Positions 16,968 to 29,068 of a DNA stretch of 64,000 bases are shown here, piece by piece. The notes below the pieces were generated by a model that ran no database searches, was not told the DNA's origin, and saw only the letters and a list, made by a program, of their open reading frames with translations. The translations under genes were made by a program, and so were the position numbers. How positions within the stretch are numbered: the stretch's first letter is position 1; the number at the start of each line of letters is the position of its first letter. The DNA comes from Flavobacterium flavigenum (lineage in GTDB: Bacteria > Bacteroidota > Bacteroidia > Flavobacteriales > Flavobacteriaceae), in assembly GCF_027111255.2 (NCBI RefSeq), contig NZ_CP114285.2, positions 2,480,001 through 2,544,000 on the forward strand. Direction: 5' to 3'.

Positions 16968-16998
16968 TTGTCGTTATTGGAAGCAGAATGTACATTTG
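16968..16998 (+). promoter_or_regulatory. Promoter of the DUF1349 lipoprotein gene
   Basis: TTG (16968-16970), 20 nt, then TACATTTG (16991-16998) fits the Bacteroidota TTG-N19/20-TAnnTTTG pattern, 41 nt before the start codon at 17040. Confidence 0.6.
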
Positions 16999-17039
16999 AA
17001 AAACTAAGTTAGACTATTTATACATTTAACAAAAACATT

Positions 17040-17789
17040 ATGAAATCTAAATCAATTATCTGTTGCACTCTTTTCCAAATTATTTTATTTACAAGTTGCA
17101 ACAATATTTCTAAAGAAAACAAAACACAAAACACTGACACAAAACCAAAAGACTCAGCAATTGTCCGTGGAACTCCATGCGATATCAAACTAAGCCAAAT
17201 TCATTTTACAAAATCAATTAATGGAGCTGATACGCTGGCAAAAATAGATAATAAAGAAAACATATTATTTCATGTAGGCGAGAAAAAGGATTATTTTTCA
17301 GATCCAAATAATAAACTATCAAATAATTCAGCACCTATTCTTTTATCTAAAGTTGACAACACAAAACCATTTACGTTAACAGCAAAAATAAGCCCGGAAT
17401 TCACTAAAAACGGTTTGTACAATGCCGGTGTATTATACCTTTATGTAAACGACAGTTTCTATCAAAAATTTTGCTTTGAACAAGATGAACGCGGTAATCA
17501 CAGAATTGTCACGGTTCGTACAATAGCAACATCTGACGACAACAATCATGATGTTGTTGAGGTCAAAACTGTTTATATGAAAATTTCATCAGATACAGAA
17601 ACGGTAGCAAGTTATTATTCCCTTGACAATAAAAACTGGCAAATGGTTCGTTTATACAAAAACAATTATCCAGCAGAAATCTGGACAGGAATCAGTGCAC
17701 AATGCCCGGTTGATAAAGGCACAACAAGTTATTTTGAAGATATTAGCTTAGAACAAAAAAGCGTTAAAGATTTTCGTTTAGGAATCTAA
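17040..17789 (+). CDS. DUF1349-type lipoprotein
   Basis: 249 residues with a lipoprotein signal (hydrophobic stretch ending FTSCNN, Cys about 20). The remainder resembles the DUF1349 beta-sandwich (concanavalin-like fold): FTLTAKISPEF, NAGVLYLYVNDSFYQKFCFE, YYSLDNKNWQMVRLY, and a C-terminal FEDISLE. No enzymatic residues are recognisable; some relatives bind or process carbohydrates. Its neighbour is a LuxR-type regulator on the opposite strand. Function unknown. Confidence 0.75.
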   Translation: MKSKSIICCTLFQIILFTSCNNISKENKTQNTDTKPKDSAIVRGTPCDIKLSQIHFTKSINGADTLAKIDNKENILFHVGEKKDYFSDPNNKLSNNSAPILLSKVDNTKPFTLTAKISPEFTKNGLYNAGVLYLYVNDSFYQKFCFEQDERGNHRIVTVRTIATSDDNNHDVVEVKTVYMKISSDTETVASYYSLDNKNWQMVRLYKNNYPAEIWTGISAQCPVDKGTTSYFEDISLEQKSVKDFRLGI

Positions 17790-17809
17790 AAATATTAAAA
17801 GACTATTAG

Positions 17810-17840
17810 AAAAGCGGGTCATTTATAGATTCGCTTTTTT
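17810..17840 (+). terminator. Terminator after DUF1349 gene
   Basis: AAAAGCGGGTC (17810-17820) pairs with GATTCGCTTTT (two G-T wobbles) and is followed by a T-run. Confidence 0.7.
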
Positions 17841-17991
17841 TTTACCATATATCAAAATCATTAGATATAATAGTTTGATTAAGCTTTTCCGTATTCATAA
17901 TTATTGCGTTTCCGAGAAGCTTTTAGTTTTTAAGACTGCAATTTCATAAAAAAACTCCAATGAGCCAGTTAGCCGATTGAAGTCTAGTTTG

Positions 17992-18077
17992 TACTCAGAG
18001 CGGGAGTTGAACCCGCACGGACATTTCTGTCCACTGGATTTTAAGTCCAGCGTGTCTACCAATTTCACCATCCGAGC
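17992..18077 (-). tRNA. tRNA-Leu (anticodon UAA)
   Basis: 86 nt on the minus strand with a long variable arm. Acceptor GCTCGGA pairs with TCTGAGT, discriminator A, CCA not encoded. The anticodon loop CTTAAAA gives UAA. It lies 6 nt downstream of tRNA-Phe on the same strand. Confidence 0.93.
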
Positions 18078-18083
18078 ATTTTG

Positions 18084-18156
18084 TGGTACCTCCAGGGATC
18101 GAACCAGGGACACATGGATTTTCAGTCCATTGCTCTACCATCTGAGCTAAGGTACC
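18084..18156 (-). tRNA. tRNA-Phe (anticodon GAA)
   Basis: 73 nt. Acceptor GGTACCT pairs with AGGTACC, discriminator A; anticodon loop CTGAAAA gives GAA. It sits after the terminator-like hairpin that follows 5S rRNA. Confidence 0.94.
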
Positions 18157-18165
18157 TCATTTTAA

Positions 18166-18200
18166 ACAAAAAACCCTATTCATTTTCAGAATAGGGTTCT
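18166..18200 (-). terminator. Terminator-like hairpin after 5S rRNA
   Basis: AACCCTATTC (18172-18181) pairs perfectly with GAATAGGGTT (18189-18198); read leftward, a T-rich tract follows. It separates the rRNA genes from tRNA-Phe and tRNA-Leu. Confidence 0.75.
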
Positions 18201-18206
18201 TAAAGA

Positions 18207-18316
18207 AAGGCGACGACATACTCTCCCACAAAACTGCAGTACCATCTGCGCAGGCGGGCTTAACTTCTCTGTTCGGGATGGGAAGAGGTGAGCCCCGCCG
18301 CAATAACCACCTTAAG
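18207..18316 (-). rRNA. rrf: 5S ribosomal RNA
   Basis: About 110 nt; the minus strand contains CCCATCCCGAACAGAGAAG and TGGGAGAGTATGTCG, hallmark 5S segments, with terminal stem bases complementary. Boundaries are good to a few bases. Confidence 0.9.
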
Positions 18317-18470
18317 GTTTTTGGTTTGTAGTTTATTGTTTTTAGTTTTCACTTATAACACCTGACTTATAACCGCTCGCGTCGAGCAAATATCTTAACA
18401 TACTGAGATAAAAAATATAAATAGTTTAGAAAGTTTCTCCCTCCCGTCTTTTGGACAGGAGGAAAAGGGT

Positions 18471-21350
<2,880 letters not shown>

Positions 21351-21498
21351 GTACCAATCATTCAATTAAGAATGACCGTTTTTTTTTGTTTTTTGCTCTT
21401 TGTATTACTACAAAAACAAAAAACGCTTTCTACTTTTTAAATTTTTCTTATCTCAATATGTCAATGAACTTTAACTTACCATTTTCATGATAGTTTCG

Positions 21499-21572
21499 TG
21501 GAGAATAACGGAGTCGAACCGTTGACCTCCTGCGTGCAAGGCAGGCGCTCTAGCCAGCTGAGCTAATCCCCC
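21499..21572 (-). tRNA. tRNA-Ala (anticodon UGC)
   Basis: 74 nt in the 16S-23S spacer. Acceptor GGGGGAT pairs with ATTCTCC (two wobbles), discriminator A; loop CTTGCAC gives UGC. Confidence 0.95.
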
Positions 21573-21590
21573 ATTTTCTTAGTGATGAGT

Positions 21591-21625
21591 TATTAGTTAT
21601 GAGTTATGAATTATTGCTCATAAGG
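21591..21625. repeat. Word repeat in the Ile-Ala tRNA spacer
   Basis: GAGTTATTAGTTATGAGTTATGAATTATT: repeated GAGTTAT/GAATTAT words between the two spacer tRNAs, of the same style as the other local word repeats. Confidence 0.5.
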
Positions 21626-21663
21626 CCTCAACCTCTAAAATTTCCTTTTTTAAGTTAAAAGAG

Positions 21664-21737
21664 TAGTCCCGGGCAGACTCGAACTGCCGACCCCTACATT
21701 ATCAGTGTAGTACTCTAACCAGCTGAGCTACGAGACT
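21664..21737 (-). tRNA. tRNA-Ile (anticodon GAU)
   Basis: 74 nt in the 16S-23S spacer. Acceptor AGTCTCG pairs with CGGGACT, discriminator A; loop CTGATAA gives GAU. Confidence 0.94.
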
Positions 21738-21865
21738 CTGTTTTTACTTAATTTTCATTATTTTTTTAAATTAACAGCAAGAGTAATCGAACCTTACGAT
21801 TCAGAAACTTCAAAATATCCATCTTTTATCCCCAACGTGTGTTGCCACTAACATATGGGGCTCTA

Positions 21866-23382
<1,517 letters not shown>

Positions 23383-23540
23383 ATTTTAATATTATATCAC
23401 GACGAATATCTATCGGTTCTTTTTCGAATCTAACGATTCCATTACTCTTATTTCTTTTGCCTTAACATCTCTGTTAAGACGGCTGTCAATTCAATATGTC
23501 TACGAACGTATCTTCTTTTTATTTTCGCTTGTGTTTCAAA

Positions 23541-23578
23541 GCGGGTGCAAAAGTAGAAATTCTTTTTGTTTCCTGCAA
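23541..23578 (-). promoter_or_regulatory. rRNA promoter P1
   Basis: Leftward TTG (23578-23576), 20 nt, TACTTTTG (23555-23548), then a GC-rich discriminator CACCCGC. The GC-rich start is typical of rRNA promoters under stringent control. Confidence 0.75.
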
Positions 23579-23665
23579 GAAAAATTTAAAGTTTTTTTTG
23601 AAATTTTTTCAATCTCAATCTCTTCGTTTTTCCTACCAGTCTCTCAATGAACTTCCGTGTTTTGC

Positions 23666-23702
23666 GGGGTGCAAATGTAAAAAGCATTTTCAAATCTCAC
23701 AA
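23666..23702 (-). promoter_or_regulatory. rRNA promoter P2
   Basis: Leftward TTG (23702-23700), 20 nt, TACATTTG (23679-23672), then CACCCCGC. Same layout as P1, about 124 nt upstream of it. Confidence 0.75.
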
Positions 23703-23786
23703 GCTTTTTTGAATCTTTTTTTTGTTTTATTTCTAAAACCTCGATTCCTTATTCTTGTCAGTATTTCGATGAACGCCTTCGCTGTT

Positions 23787-23823
23787 GCGGGTGCAAAAGT
23801 AGCACATCTATTTACATTTCCAA
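23787..23823 (-). promoter_or_regulatory. rRNA promoter P3
   Basis: Leftward TTG (23823-23821), 19 nt, TACTTTTG (23801-23794), then CACCCGC. Third copy of the same promoter module, about 122 nt upstream of P2. Confidence 0.75.
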
Positions 23824-24040
23824 CCCTTTTTTTTATATTTTTTCCATCTTTTTCAATCCTTTCTCTTAACTCACTGGGAACAGCTTCCTTACATTTTGAA
23901 CTTTTTTATTGATCTGTAAGACTTTTCATTGTTTAAATATCGTTTTGACAATTTACATACGTTCTCAATTGTCGTTCTTATACATTTATTAACTTTTCAA
24001 TCGCTTTTCTGAACTCTAATTATCTTTTGAAAACTGTTCC

Positions 24041-24115
24041 ATAGCCCCGATAGTAGCGAAAATCCTTTTGTGAAGGCGTCCGGCTCGAAAAGATTGAAGC
24101 GGAGAGCGGGAAATA
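24041..24115. repeat. REP-like element, copy 2
   Basis: TAGCCCCGATAGTAGCG, AAATCCTTTTG, a GC-rich middle, AAAAGATTGAAGCGGAGAGCGGGAAATAGCT. Same element as at 12964-13037 and 38244-38335, here with its outer palindrome (AGC..CCCGATAG / AGCGGGAAATAGCT) preserved. Confidence 0.75.
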
Positions 24116-24171
24116 GCTACTTAATATCATCATTCTATTCCCTTAATTATTCATTGTACTATATATTAAAA

Positions 24172-24202
24172 AACCCGACACGTTTTTAAAAAATGCCGGG
24201 TT
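24172..24202 (-). terminator. Terminator after LolC/E-like gene
   Basis: AACCCGACA pairs with TGCCGGGTT (one mismatch) and, leftward, a T-run follows. Confidence 0.7.
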
Positions 24203-24230
24203 ACTCTATTATGGATGTTGTATTATTAAA

Positions 24231-25466
24231 TCAATCGAAACGAATTGCTTTTACCGGAGAAATCTTTGTTATAATATAGGACGGGATTAATAATACCAAG
24301 AAACAAATTACAATGGTCATTAAATTTAATAAAACTATATAACTCCAATTTATATAGACAGGTGCCTGGTTGACATAATAGTTTTCAGGATTTAATTGAA
24401 TGACACCGAATTGCTGCTGAATCAACAATATTGAAATACCTATTAAGTTACCCCAAAACAAACCTCTTATTATAAGATAAAAAGCATTGTACAAAAATAT
24501 TTTACGGACAGTCCAATTATTAGCGCCTAATGCTTTTAGTATCCCAATCATTTGTGTACGTTCCAAAATAAGTACTAGTAAAGCAACTACCATATTTATT
24601 GTTGCTACCAAAATCATGACAGCCAAAATAACGATAATATTAAAATCAAAGAGCTGAAGCCAATCAAATATATAACTGTATTTCTCAATTATAGTTTTAG
24701 TATCTAAACTTGAGGAAGTTTGTTCGTAGATTTGATTTCCTGTAATTTTAATATTATTGAAGTCTTTGACAAAAACTTCGAATGCACCAACCTGATCAGG
24801 TTTCCATTTATTAATTCTTTGGATATGACGAATATCCCCAATTATATATGTTGCGTCAAAATTCTGAAAACCGGAATTAAAAATACCTGTAATTTTGAAT
24901 CGGCGGCTATTAGGCATCTTTCCTTGTTCATCTTTAATAAAAAAAGTATTAAAACTATCCCCTACTTTTAAATTTAATCGGTCTGCAAGAAATCTGGAGA
25001 TTATAACATCTTCATTTAATAATTTAGAAAAATCCGGCAACTTTCCTTCTACTAAATATTCTTTTATATTATTCCAGTCATAATCGGCTCCAACACCCTT
25101 GAAAATAATTCCTTCGAAAGCATTTTCGGTTCTGATAATCCCAGCCTTGCTTGCAATTACCTGGATATGGCTCACTTCAGGAAGCGATTTGAAATTAGGA
25201 TAGAAATCCTGATTTTTAGAAACAGGAATCAATGTTACATCAGAATTATTATTGTCATAATTCGAAATGATAATCTGGCCGTTGAAAGCGGAAACTTTGT
25301 CCCGGATTTTTTGCTGTAATCCAATTCCGGTTGCAACTGAAACCAACATCATGATAATACCAATAGCTATAGCTGAAATAGCAATTTTTATAATAGGAGC
25401 CGAAATGCTACTTTTATAATCTTTAGCAGTGATAAGTCTTTTAGCTATAAAATATTCGAGGTTCAA
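24231..25466 (-). CDS. FtsX-like permease, LolC/LolE type
   Basis: 411 residues with the architecture of lipoprotein-release permeases: cytoplasmic start MNLEYFIAKRL, TM1 at about 24-46, a periplasmic MacB-core-like domain up to about 270, then TM2-TM4 in the last 140 residues with the FtsX motif LERTQMIGILKALGANNWTVR. In complex with an ATPase (LolD, not in this window) the family extracts lipoproteins from the inner membrane for transfer to the outer membrane. It stands alone here. Another FtsX-family export function cannot be excluded. Confidence 0.85.
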   Translation of the reverse strand: MNLEYFIAKRLITAKDYKSSISAPIIKIAISAIAIGIIMMLVSVATGIGLQQKIRDKVSAFNGQIIISNYDNNNSDVTLIPVSKNQDFYPNFKSLPEVSHIQVIASKAGIIRTENAFEGIIFKGVGADYDWNNIKEYLVEGKLPDFSKLLNEDVIISRFLADRLNLKVGDSFNTFFIKDEQGKMPNSRRFKITGIFNSGFQNFDATYIIGDIRHIQRINKWKPDQVGAFEVFVKDFNNIKITGNQIYEQTSSSLDTKTIIEKYSYIFDWLQLFDFNIIVILAVMILVATINMVVALLVLILERTQMIGILKALGANNWTVRKIFLYNAFYLIIRGLFWGNLIGISILLIQQQFGVIQLNPENYYVNQAPVYINWSYIVLLNLMTIVICFLVLLIPSYIITKISPVKAIRFD

Positions 25467-25579
25467 TTTATAAGTTGTTTATATATTTATAAAGTCGGTT
25501 TATTTCTCTCAGTCAAAAATACGTTTAAAAAAGTAAAAAAGAATTGTAACGCGTAACAATTACAAATTATTTAAGCCTC

Positions 25580-26074
25580 TCATAATGGCATTTTCTTCTT
25601 CATTTCTTCAACAATATTATAAGCAGCCGGGCAAATTGCTACATTCTTCAAAGTAAGATCTGTAATCTGATGGAACTTTTTTCTATCTGTATGCGGAAAC
25701 TCCCTACAAGCTTTCGGGCGAACATCATAAATCATACAATAATTTTCATTATCAAGAAAAGTACAGGGAACACTTTTTAAAACATAATCGTTATCTTCAT
25801 CAATTCGAAGATATTGTTCGATAAATTGCTGTGGTTTTTGTCTGAAAGATTTTGATATTCTCTCAATATCTGCCAAAGTAAATAATGGCCCGGTTGTTTT
25901 ACAACAATTGGCACACTGCAAACAATCTGTCTTTTTAAATTCCGCATCATGCAAATCCTGCATAATATAATCTAAATTCTTAGGTTGTTTTTTTTTCAGC
26001 TTATCAAAATACTTTTTGTTTTCGATATGCTTATCTTTGGCTAACTTATTTAAGTTATTTAAAATTTGTTTCAA
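25580..26074 (-). CDS. YkgJ-family cysteine cluster protein
   Basis: 164 residues. The N-terminal half has CLQCANCC (C51, C54, C57, C58); further cysteines are C104, C113 and C123 in CTFLDNENYCMIYDVRPKAC. This is the zinc/iron cluster signature of the YkgJ/UPF0153 family, whose role is unclear. A TAATTTTG box (26103-26096, leftward) lies 22 nt before the start, in the gap shared with the divergent methyltransferase gene. Confidence 0.85.
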   Translation of the reverse strand: MKQILNNLNKLAKDKHIENKKYFDKLKKKQPKNLDYIMQDLHDAEFKKTDCLQCANCCKTTGPLFTLADIERISKSFRQKPQQFIEQYLRIDEDNDYVLKSVPCTFLDNENYCMIYDVRPKACREFPHTDRKKFHQITDLTLKNVAICPAAYNIVEEMKKKMPL

Positions 26075-26146
26075 GAGTATTAATTAATTTATCTGCAAAA
26101 TTAAACAACTTTAAATTCGAAACCTTAAACTTTGAACTAAATTACA

Positions 26147-26854
26147 ATGAAAGATCTTTTCGGAAAAGCCATGTTTGATTTTCAAACTAATAATTCACCA
26201 GAAGACATTATTACCGAGACTTCAATTTCTGAAGAAGATGAAATGAGCGTTGCCTATTTATTCCGCTCTTATAAAGAGATGCCAAAATTGGAACAAAAAG
26301 CGTTGCAATTAGCATTCGGAAAGACTTTAGATGTTGGCTGTGGTGCCGGAAGCCATAGCCTTTCACTACAAAAAGACCGGAATTTAGATGTGACTTCGAT
26401 TGATATTTCGGAAAAAGCAATTGAAACTTGTAAATTGCGAGGTATAAAAAATGCCAAAGTTCTAAATATATTAGATGTTGAAGAAGAAAAATTCGACACG
26501 ATTCTTTTGTTAATGAACGGTACGGGGATTTTCGGAAAATTACAGAACTGCAATAAATATTTATCTAAACTAAAATCACTTTTAAATGAGGGCGGTCAAA
26601 TTTTAATAGACAGTTCAGACATCATTTATATGTTTGATGAAGATGAAGATGGAGGAAAATGGATTCCGTCAGATAATGATTATTATGGCGAAATTATCTT
26701 TACAATATCTTATAAAGCAGAAAAAGAAGAACCTTTTAACTGGCTTTACTTAGATTACAATACGCTTCAAAATGCTGCGATTGCCAATGGACTTAAATGC
26801 GAATTAATTTTAGAAGGCGAACATTATGATTATTTAGCCAGACTTACAATTTAG
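26147..26854 (+). CDS. Class I SAM-dependent methyltransferase
   Basis: 235 residues. Motif I LDVGCGAGSH is at 61-70, the acidic motif II TSIDISEKAIE follows, and KFDTILLLMNGTGIFG is in the motif IV position. N-terminal 50 residues contain an acidic helical segment. Substrate not recognisable. Divergent from the cysteine cluster gene; downstream lies an IS3 element. Confidence 0.85.
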   Translation: MKDLFGKAMFDFQTNNSPEDIITETSISEEDEMSVAYLFRSYKEMPKLEQKALQLAFGKTLDVGCGAGSHSLSLQKDRNLDVTSIDISEKAIETCKLRGIKNAKVLNILDVEEEKFDTILLLMNGTGIFGKLQNCNKYLSKLKSLLNEGGQILIDSSDIIYMFDEDEDGGKWIPSDNDYYGEIIFTISYKAEKEEPFNWLYLDYNTLQNAAIANGLKCELILEGEHYDYLARLTI

Positions 26855-26938
26855 ACTTTAAAAATGTTTACTTTTTACACCAACTGTGTAATTGACTAGT
26901 CCTAAATAATCGATACAGATTTTATTAGACAAAAATAT

Positions 26939-27835
26939 TTAATTAGACACCTGCAATGATTTTTTTGCAGGTGTTTTTCTTTTATAAGTTCTCATTTTTA
27001 TCTCTCTTTGGAGATGCATTTCATTAGGAGTCAGCATATAGTTTGAATAATGAGGTCGAAGCTCATTATAAATACTAATTGATTCCTTGATAATTTGATT
27101 TGTAATTTTATAATTTGGATTATATTTGTCAATGCAAAATTCGTCTTTTAGTATTCCATTAATCCTTTCTGCCACAGCATTTTCATAAGGATCTGAGTTT
27201 TGTGTCATACTGCATAATATATTGTTTCTAATAAGCTCTTTTTGATATTGATCAGCACAGTATTGGATGCCTCTATCAGAATGATGTATCAAGGGCAGAT
27301 CAAAATTCTTTCTCTGCTTGAGAGCCAATTTTAAAGCCTTTATACTGCTTTGAGTATTCAAGTTATCAGCTGTATAATATCCCATAATCTTCTTAGAATA
27401 AGCGTCTGTAATTAAACTTAAATAAAGAGGATTATCTCTTTTTCCAACATAGGTAATATCAGATACCCAGACCTGTTCGGGTCTGTCTATGTTTAAATCC
27501 AAAATTAAATTCTCATGTTTTTTAAAGCGGTGATGTGAGTTGGTTGTTACATGATACAGCCGTTTAGGCTTTATTAATAAATGATTAGCTCTGAGAATAT
27601 CAAAGAATTTATCCCTTCCAATTTTCATTAAATGGAGTTTGTCCAGCAAAAGATAATAAAGTTTCCGAGTGCCGATTCTCGGCATTACTTCTCTGATTTT
27701 CTGAACCATCAACACAACCTCTCCAGCTTTGTTATGCTTTGATGCCGTACTTCTATTTTTTCGATAATAAACCTGTCTGTCTATCCCGAACAAAAAACAG
27801 GTAAATGCTATTGTTTCTCGTTCTTTTTCTCGGAA
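26939..27835 (-). CDS. IS3 transposase OrfB (made by -1 frameshift from OrfA)
   Basis: The integrase-core protein continues in frame from the -1 frame around 27830 (CGA GAA AAA GAA..., giving a REKERETIAF-type link) down to the stop at 26939. The DDE catalytic triad is visible: VWVSDITYVG (D), IHHSDRGIQY (D) and NAVAERINGILKDEF (E). A possible separate TTG start lies at 27793, but the -1 frame is open upstream of it through the A-rich slippery sequence, so translation as an OrfAB fusion is more likely. Confidence 0.88.
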   Translation of the reverse strand, partial: FREKERETIAFTCFLFGIDRQVYYRKNRSTASKHNKAGEVVLMVQKIREVMPRIGTRKLYYLLLDKLHLMKIGRDKFFDILRANHLLIKPKRLYHVTTNSHHRFKKHENLILDLNIDRPEQVWVSDITYVGKRDNPLYLSLITDAYSKKIMGYYTADNLNTQSSIKALKLALKQRKNFDLPLIHHSDRGIQYCADQYQKELIRNNILCSMTQNSDPYENAVAERINGILKDEFCIDKYNPNYKITNQIIKESISIYNELRPHYSNYMLTPNEMHLQREIKMRTYKRKTPAKKSLQVSN

Positions 27836-28236
27836 TTGGTCGATTGTTCGGGTACAGAGTTTTTTCGGATATCGATATGATATTCTTTTTCAGCCAAATC
27901 AATCATCATATCAAATAGAATTACTTTTTTGTCAGCCACAAAAGCCTGCTTCTCTAAGAATGCCTTTTGCTTCTCTAAAAGTTTTACCTGAGCTTCAAGC
28001 TCCATAATCTTTTGTTCGGGTGTTTTTGCCATCTTAATTGGGCTTTGGTTCTCCCAATCAAAGTTACCAAATTTTATAAGCCATTGAACAACAGTTGAAC
28101 GGGATTGAATGCCATACTGTTTTCTAGCCTGAGTAATAGAAATAAATCCTTTTTCAATATCACTTACAATTTGAAGTTTTAACGACATACTGTAGTCTCG
28201 TTGACTTCGCTTAACATAATTTGAACTGTTTTCCAT
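27808..28236 (-). CDS. IS3 transposase OrfA (helix-turn-helix)
   Basis: 142 residues: an N-terminal helix-turn-helix (SLKLQIVSDIEKGFISITQA, then SRSTVVQWLIKFG) and a C-terminal leucine-zipper-like coiled coil (QKIMELEAQVKLLEKQKAFL). Ends at a TAG 12 nt after the AAAAAG slippery site (27828-27823), the usual place for programmed -1 frameshifting into OrfB. Confidence 0.9.
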   Translation of the reverse strand: MENSSNYVKRSQRDYSMSLKLQIVSDIEKGFISITQARKQYGIQSRSTVVQWLIKFGNFDWENQSPIKMAKTPEQKIMELEAQVKLLEKQKAFLEKQAFVADKKVILFDMMIDLAEKEYHIDIRKNSVPEQSTNSEKKNEKQ

Positions 28237-28287
28237 AACGATGTTTTTTTGTGTATCGTTATTTCAGGACTAGACAAATTCAAAAAT

Positions 28288-28316
28288 AAAAAACTCTTCG
28301 GCATGAAGAGTTTTTT
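28288..28316 (-). terminator. Terminator of queE
   Basis: A 12-bp stem (28288-28299 with 28305-28316) and 5-nt loop directly after the queE stop and next to the IS end; A- and T-runs make it functional in both directions. Confidence 0.85.
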
Positions 28317-28335
28317 ATTTTAAATTTTTATTCTT

Positions 28336-28968
28336 TTAAGGGATATTTAAATATTTATGTGTCTGTAAAGAAACTCTCCATTTCGGATTATTCATTACAT
28401 ATTCTACGATCAGAGGAGTCATTTCTTCTTTTTTGCTCCATTCTGGCTGTAGAAATAAAATTGCGCTATCATTTACCAATTCAGCCTGTTCTTCAGCAAA
28501 AATAAAATCATGCTTATTATGGATAATTACTTTTAGTTCATCGGCATTATCATAAACAGTCTGCGTTGGTAATTTATTTTTTTTAGGAGAAAGGCAAATC
28601 CAATCCCATGAACCGGATAAAGGATAAGCACCTGACGTTTCTATATGAACTTTTAAATTTTTATCTTTTAATTTACCGGTAAGCAAACTCATATCCCATG
28701 TTAGAGGCTCACCACCTGTGACAACAACCGTATCAGCATAAACGGAAGCATTTTTTACAATTAAATCCACATTTGTTGGCGGATGCAATTCTGCATTCCA
28801 GCTTTCTTTCACATCGCACCAATGGCATCCTACATCACAACCTCCAATTCTTATGAAATAAGCAGCAGTTCCTGTATGAAAACCTTCTCCCTGAATGGTA
28901 TAAAATTCTTCCATCAAAGGCAACATTGCTCCTTTATTTACTTCTAATTGTATTTCTTTTGATAACAT
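28336..28968 (-). CDS. queE: 7-carboxy-7-deazaguanine synthase
   Basis: 210 residues. EEFYTIQGEGFHTGTAAYFIRIGGC is the family start, with the radical-SAM cluster motif CDVGCHWC (C44, C48, C51) and the substrate-side TGGEPLTW. It rearranges 6-carboxytetrahydropterin into the 7-deazaguanine ring in queuosine synthesis; queA lies 20 kb further on in this window. A leftward TATCTTTG (28993-28986) near the start is a plausible -7 box. Confidence 0.9.
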   Translation of the reverse strand: MLSKEIQLEVNKGAMLPLMEEFYTIQGEGFHTGTAAYFIRIGGCDVGCHWCDVKESWNAELHPPTNVDLIVKNASVYADTVVVTGGEPLTWDMSLLTGKLKDKNLKVHIETSGAYPLSGSWDWICLSPKKNKLPTQTVYDNADELKVIIHNKHDFIFAEEQAELVNDSAILFLQPEWSKKEEMTPLIVEYVMNNPKWRVSLQTHKYLNIP

Positions 28969-29013
28969 TATTTTATTTTAAAGTGCAAAGATAGTCAATT
29001 AAATACGGAACAA

Positions 29014-29047
29014 AAAAACCGATAGCTTTTGAAAACTATCGGTTTTT
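29014..29047 (-). terminator. Terminator after TPR gene
   Basis: A 12-bp perfect stem (29014-29025 with 29036-29047) with A-run and T-run flanks closes the seven-gene ExbB operon. Confidence 0.85.
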
Positions 29048-29068
29048 GTATTTTAATAATTGGATTAA

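Larger units (their letters stand above)
26893..28276 (-). mobile_element. IS3-family insertion sequence, intact
   Basis: 1384 bp. Termini TGACTAGTCCT and AGGACTAGACA form imperfect inverted repeats of about 25 bp starting with TG and ending with CA. It is flanked by a 3-bp direct repeat AAT (26890-26892 and 28277-28279), as expected for IS3-family insertion. It carries two overlapping-frame genes on the minus strand. The intact DDE residues, frameshift site, ends and clean target duplication suggest a recent, possibly active, insertion between the methyltransferase gene and the queE terminator. Confidence 0.9.

Noticed and set aside
17901..18113. A 70-codon minus-strand frame
   Set aside because: It overlaps tRNA-Leu and part of tRNA-Phe; its sequence is explained by the tRNAs.
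23496..23912. A 138-codon plus-strand frame upstream of 16S
   Set aside because: It covers the three rRNA promoters and translates to low-complexity phenylalanine/leucine-rich sequence; the promoter explanation accounts for the conservation pattern.
26939..27793. OrfB as a separate gene starting at the TTG at 27793
   Set aside because: The -1 frame is open upstream and continues through the slippery AAAAAG, so an OrfAB frameshift product is favoured; the TTG has no supporting ribosome-binding sequence.
26894..28275. Alternative IS borders with a GAC target duplication at 26894-26896 and 28273-28275
   Set aside because: Moving the ends outward gives TG..CA termini, better inverted repeats and a 3-bp AAT duplication, which fits the family better; GAC/GAC is partly explained by the inverted repeats themselves.
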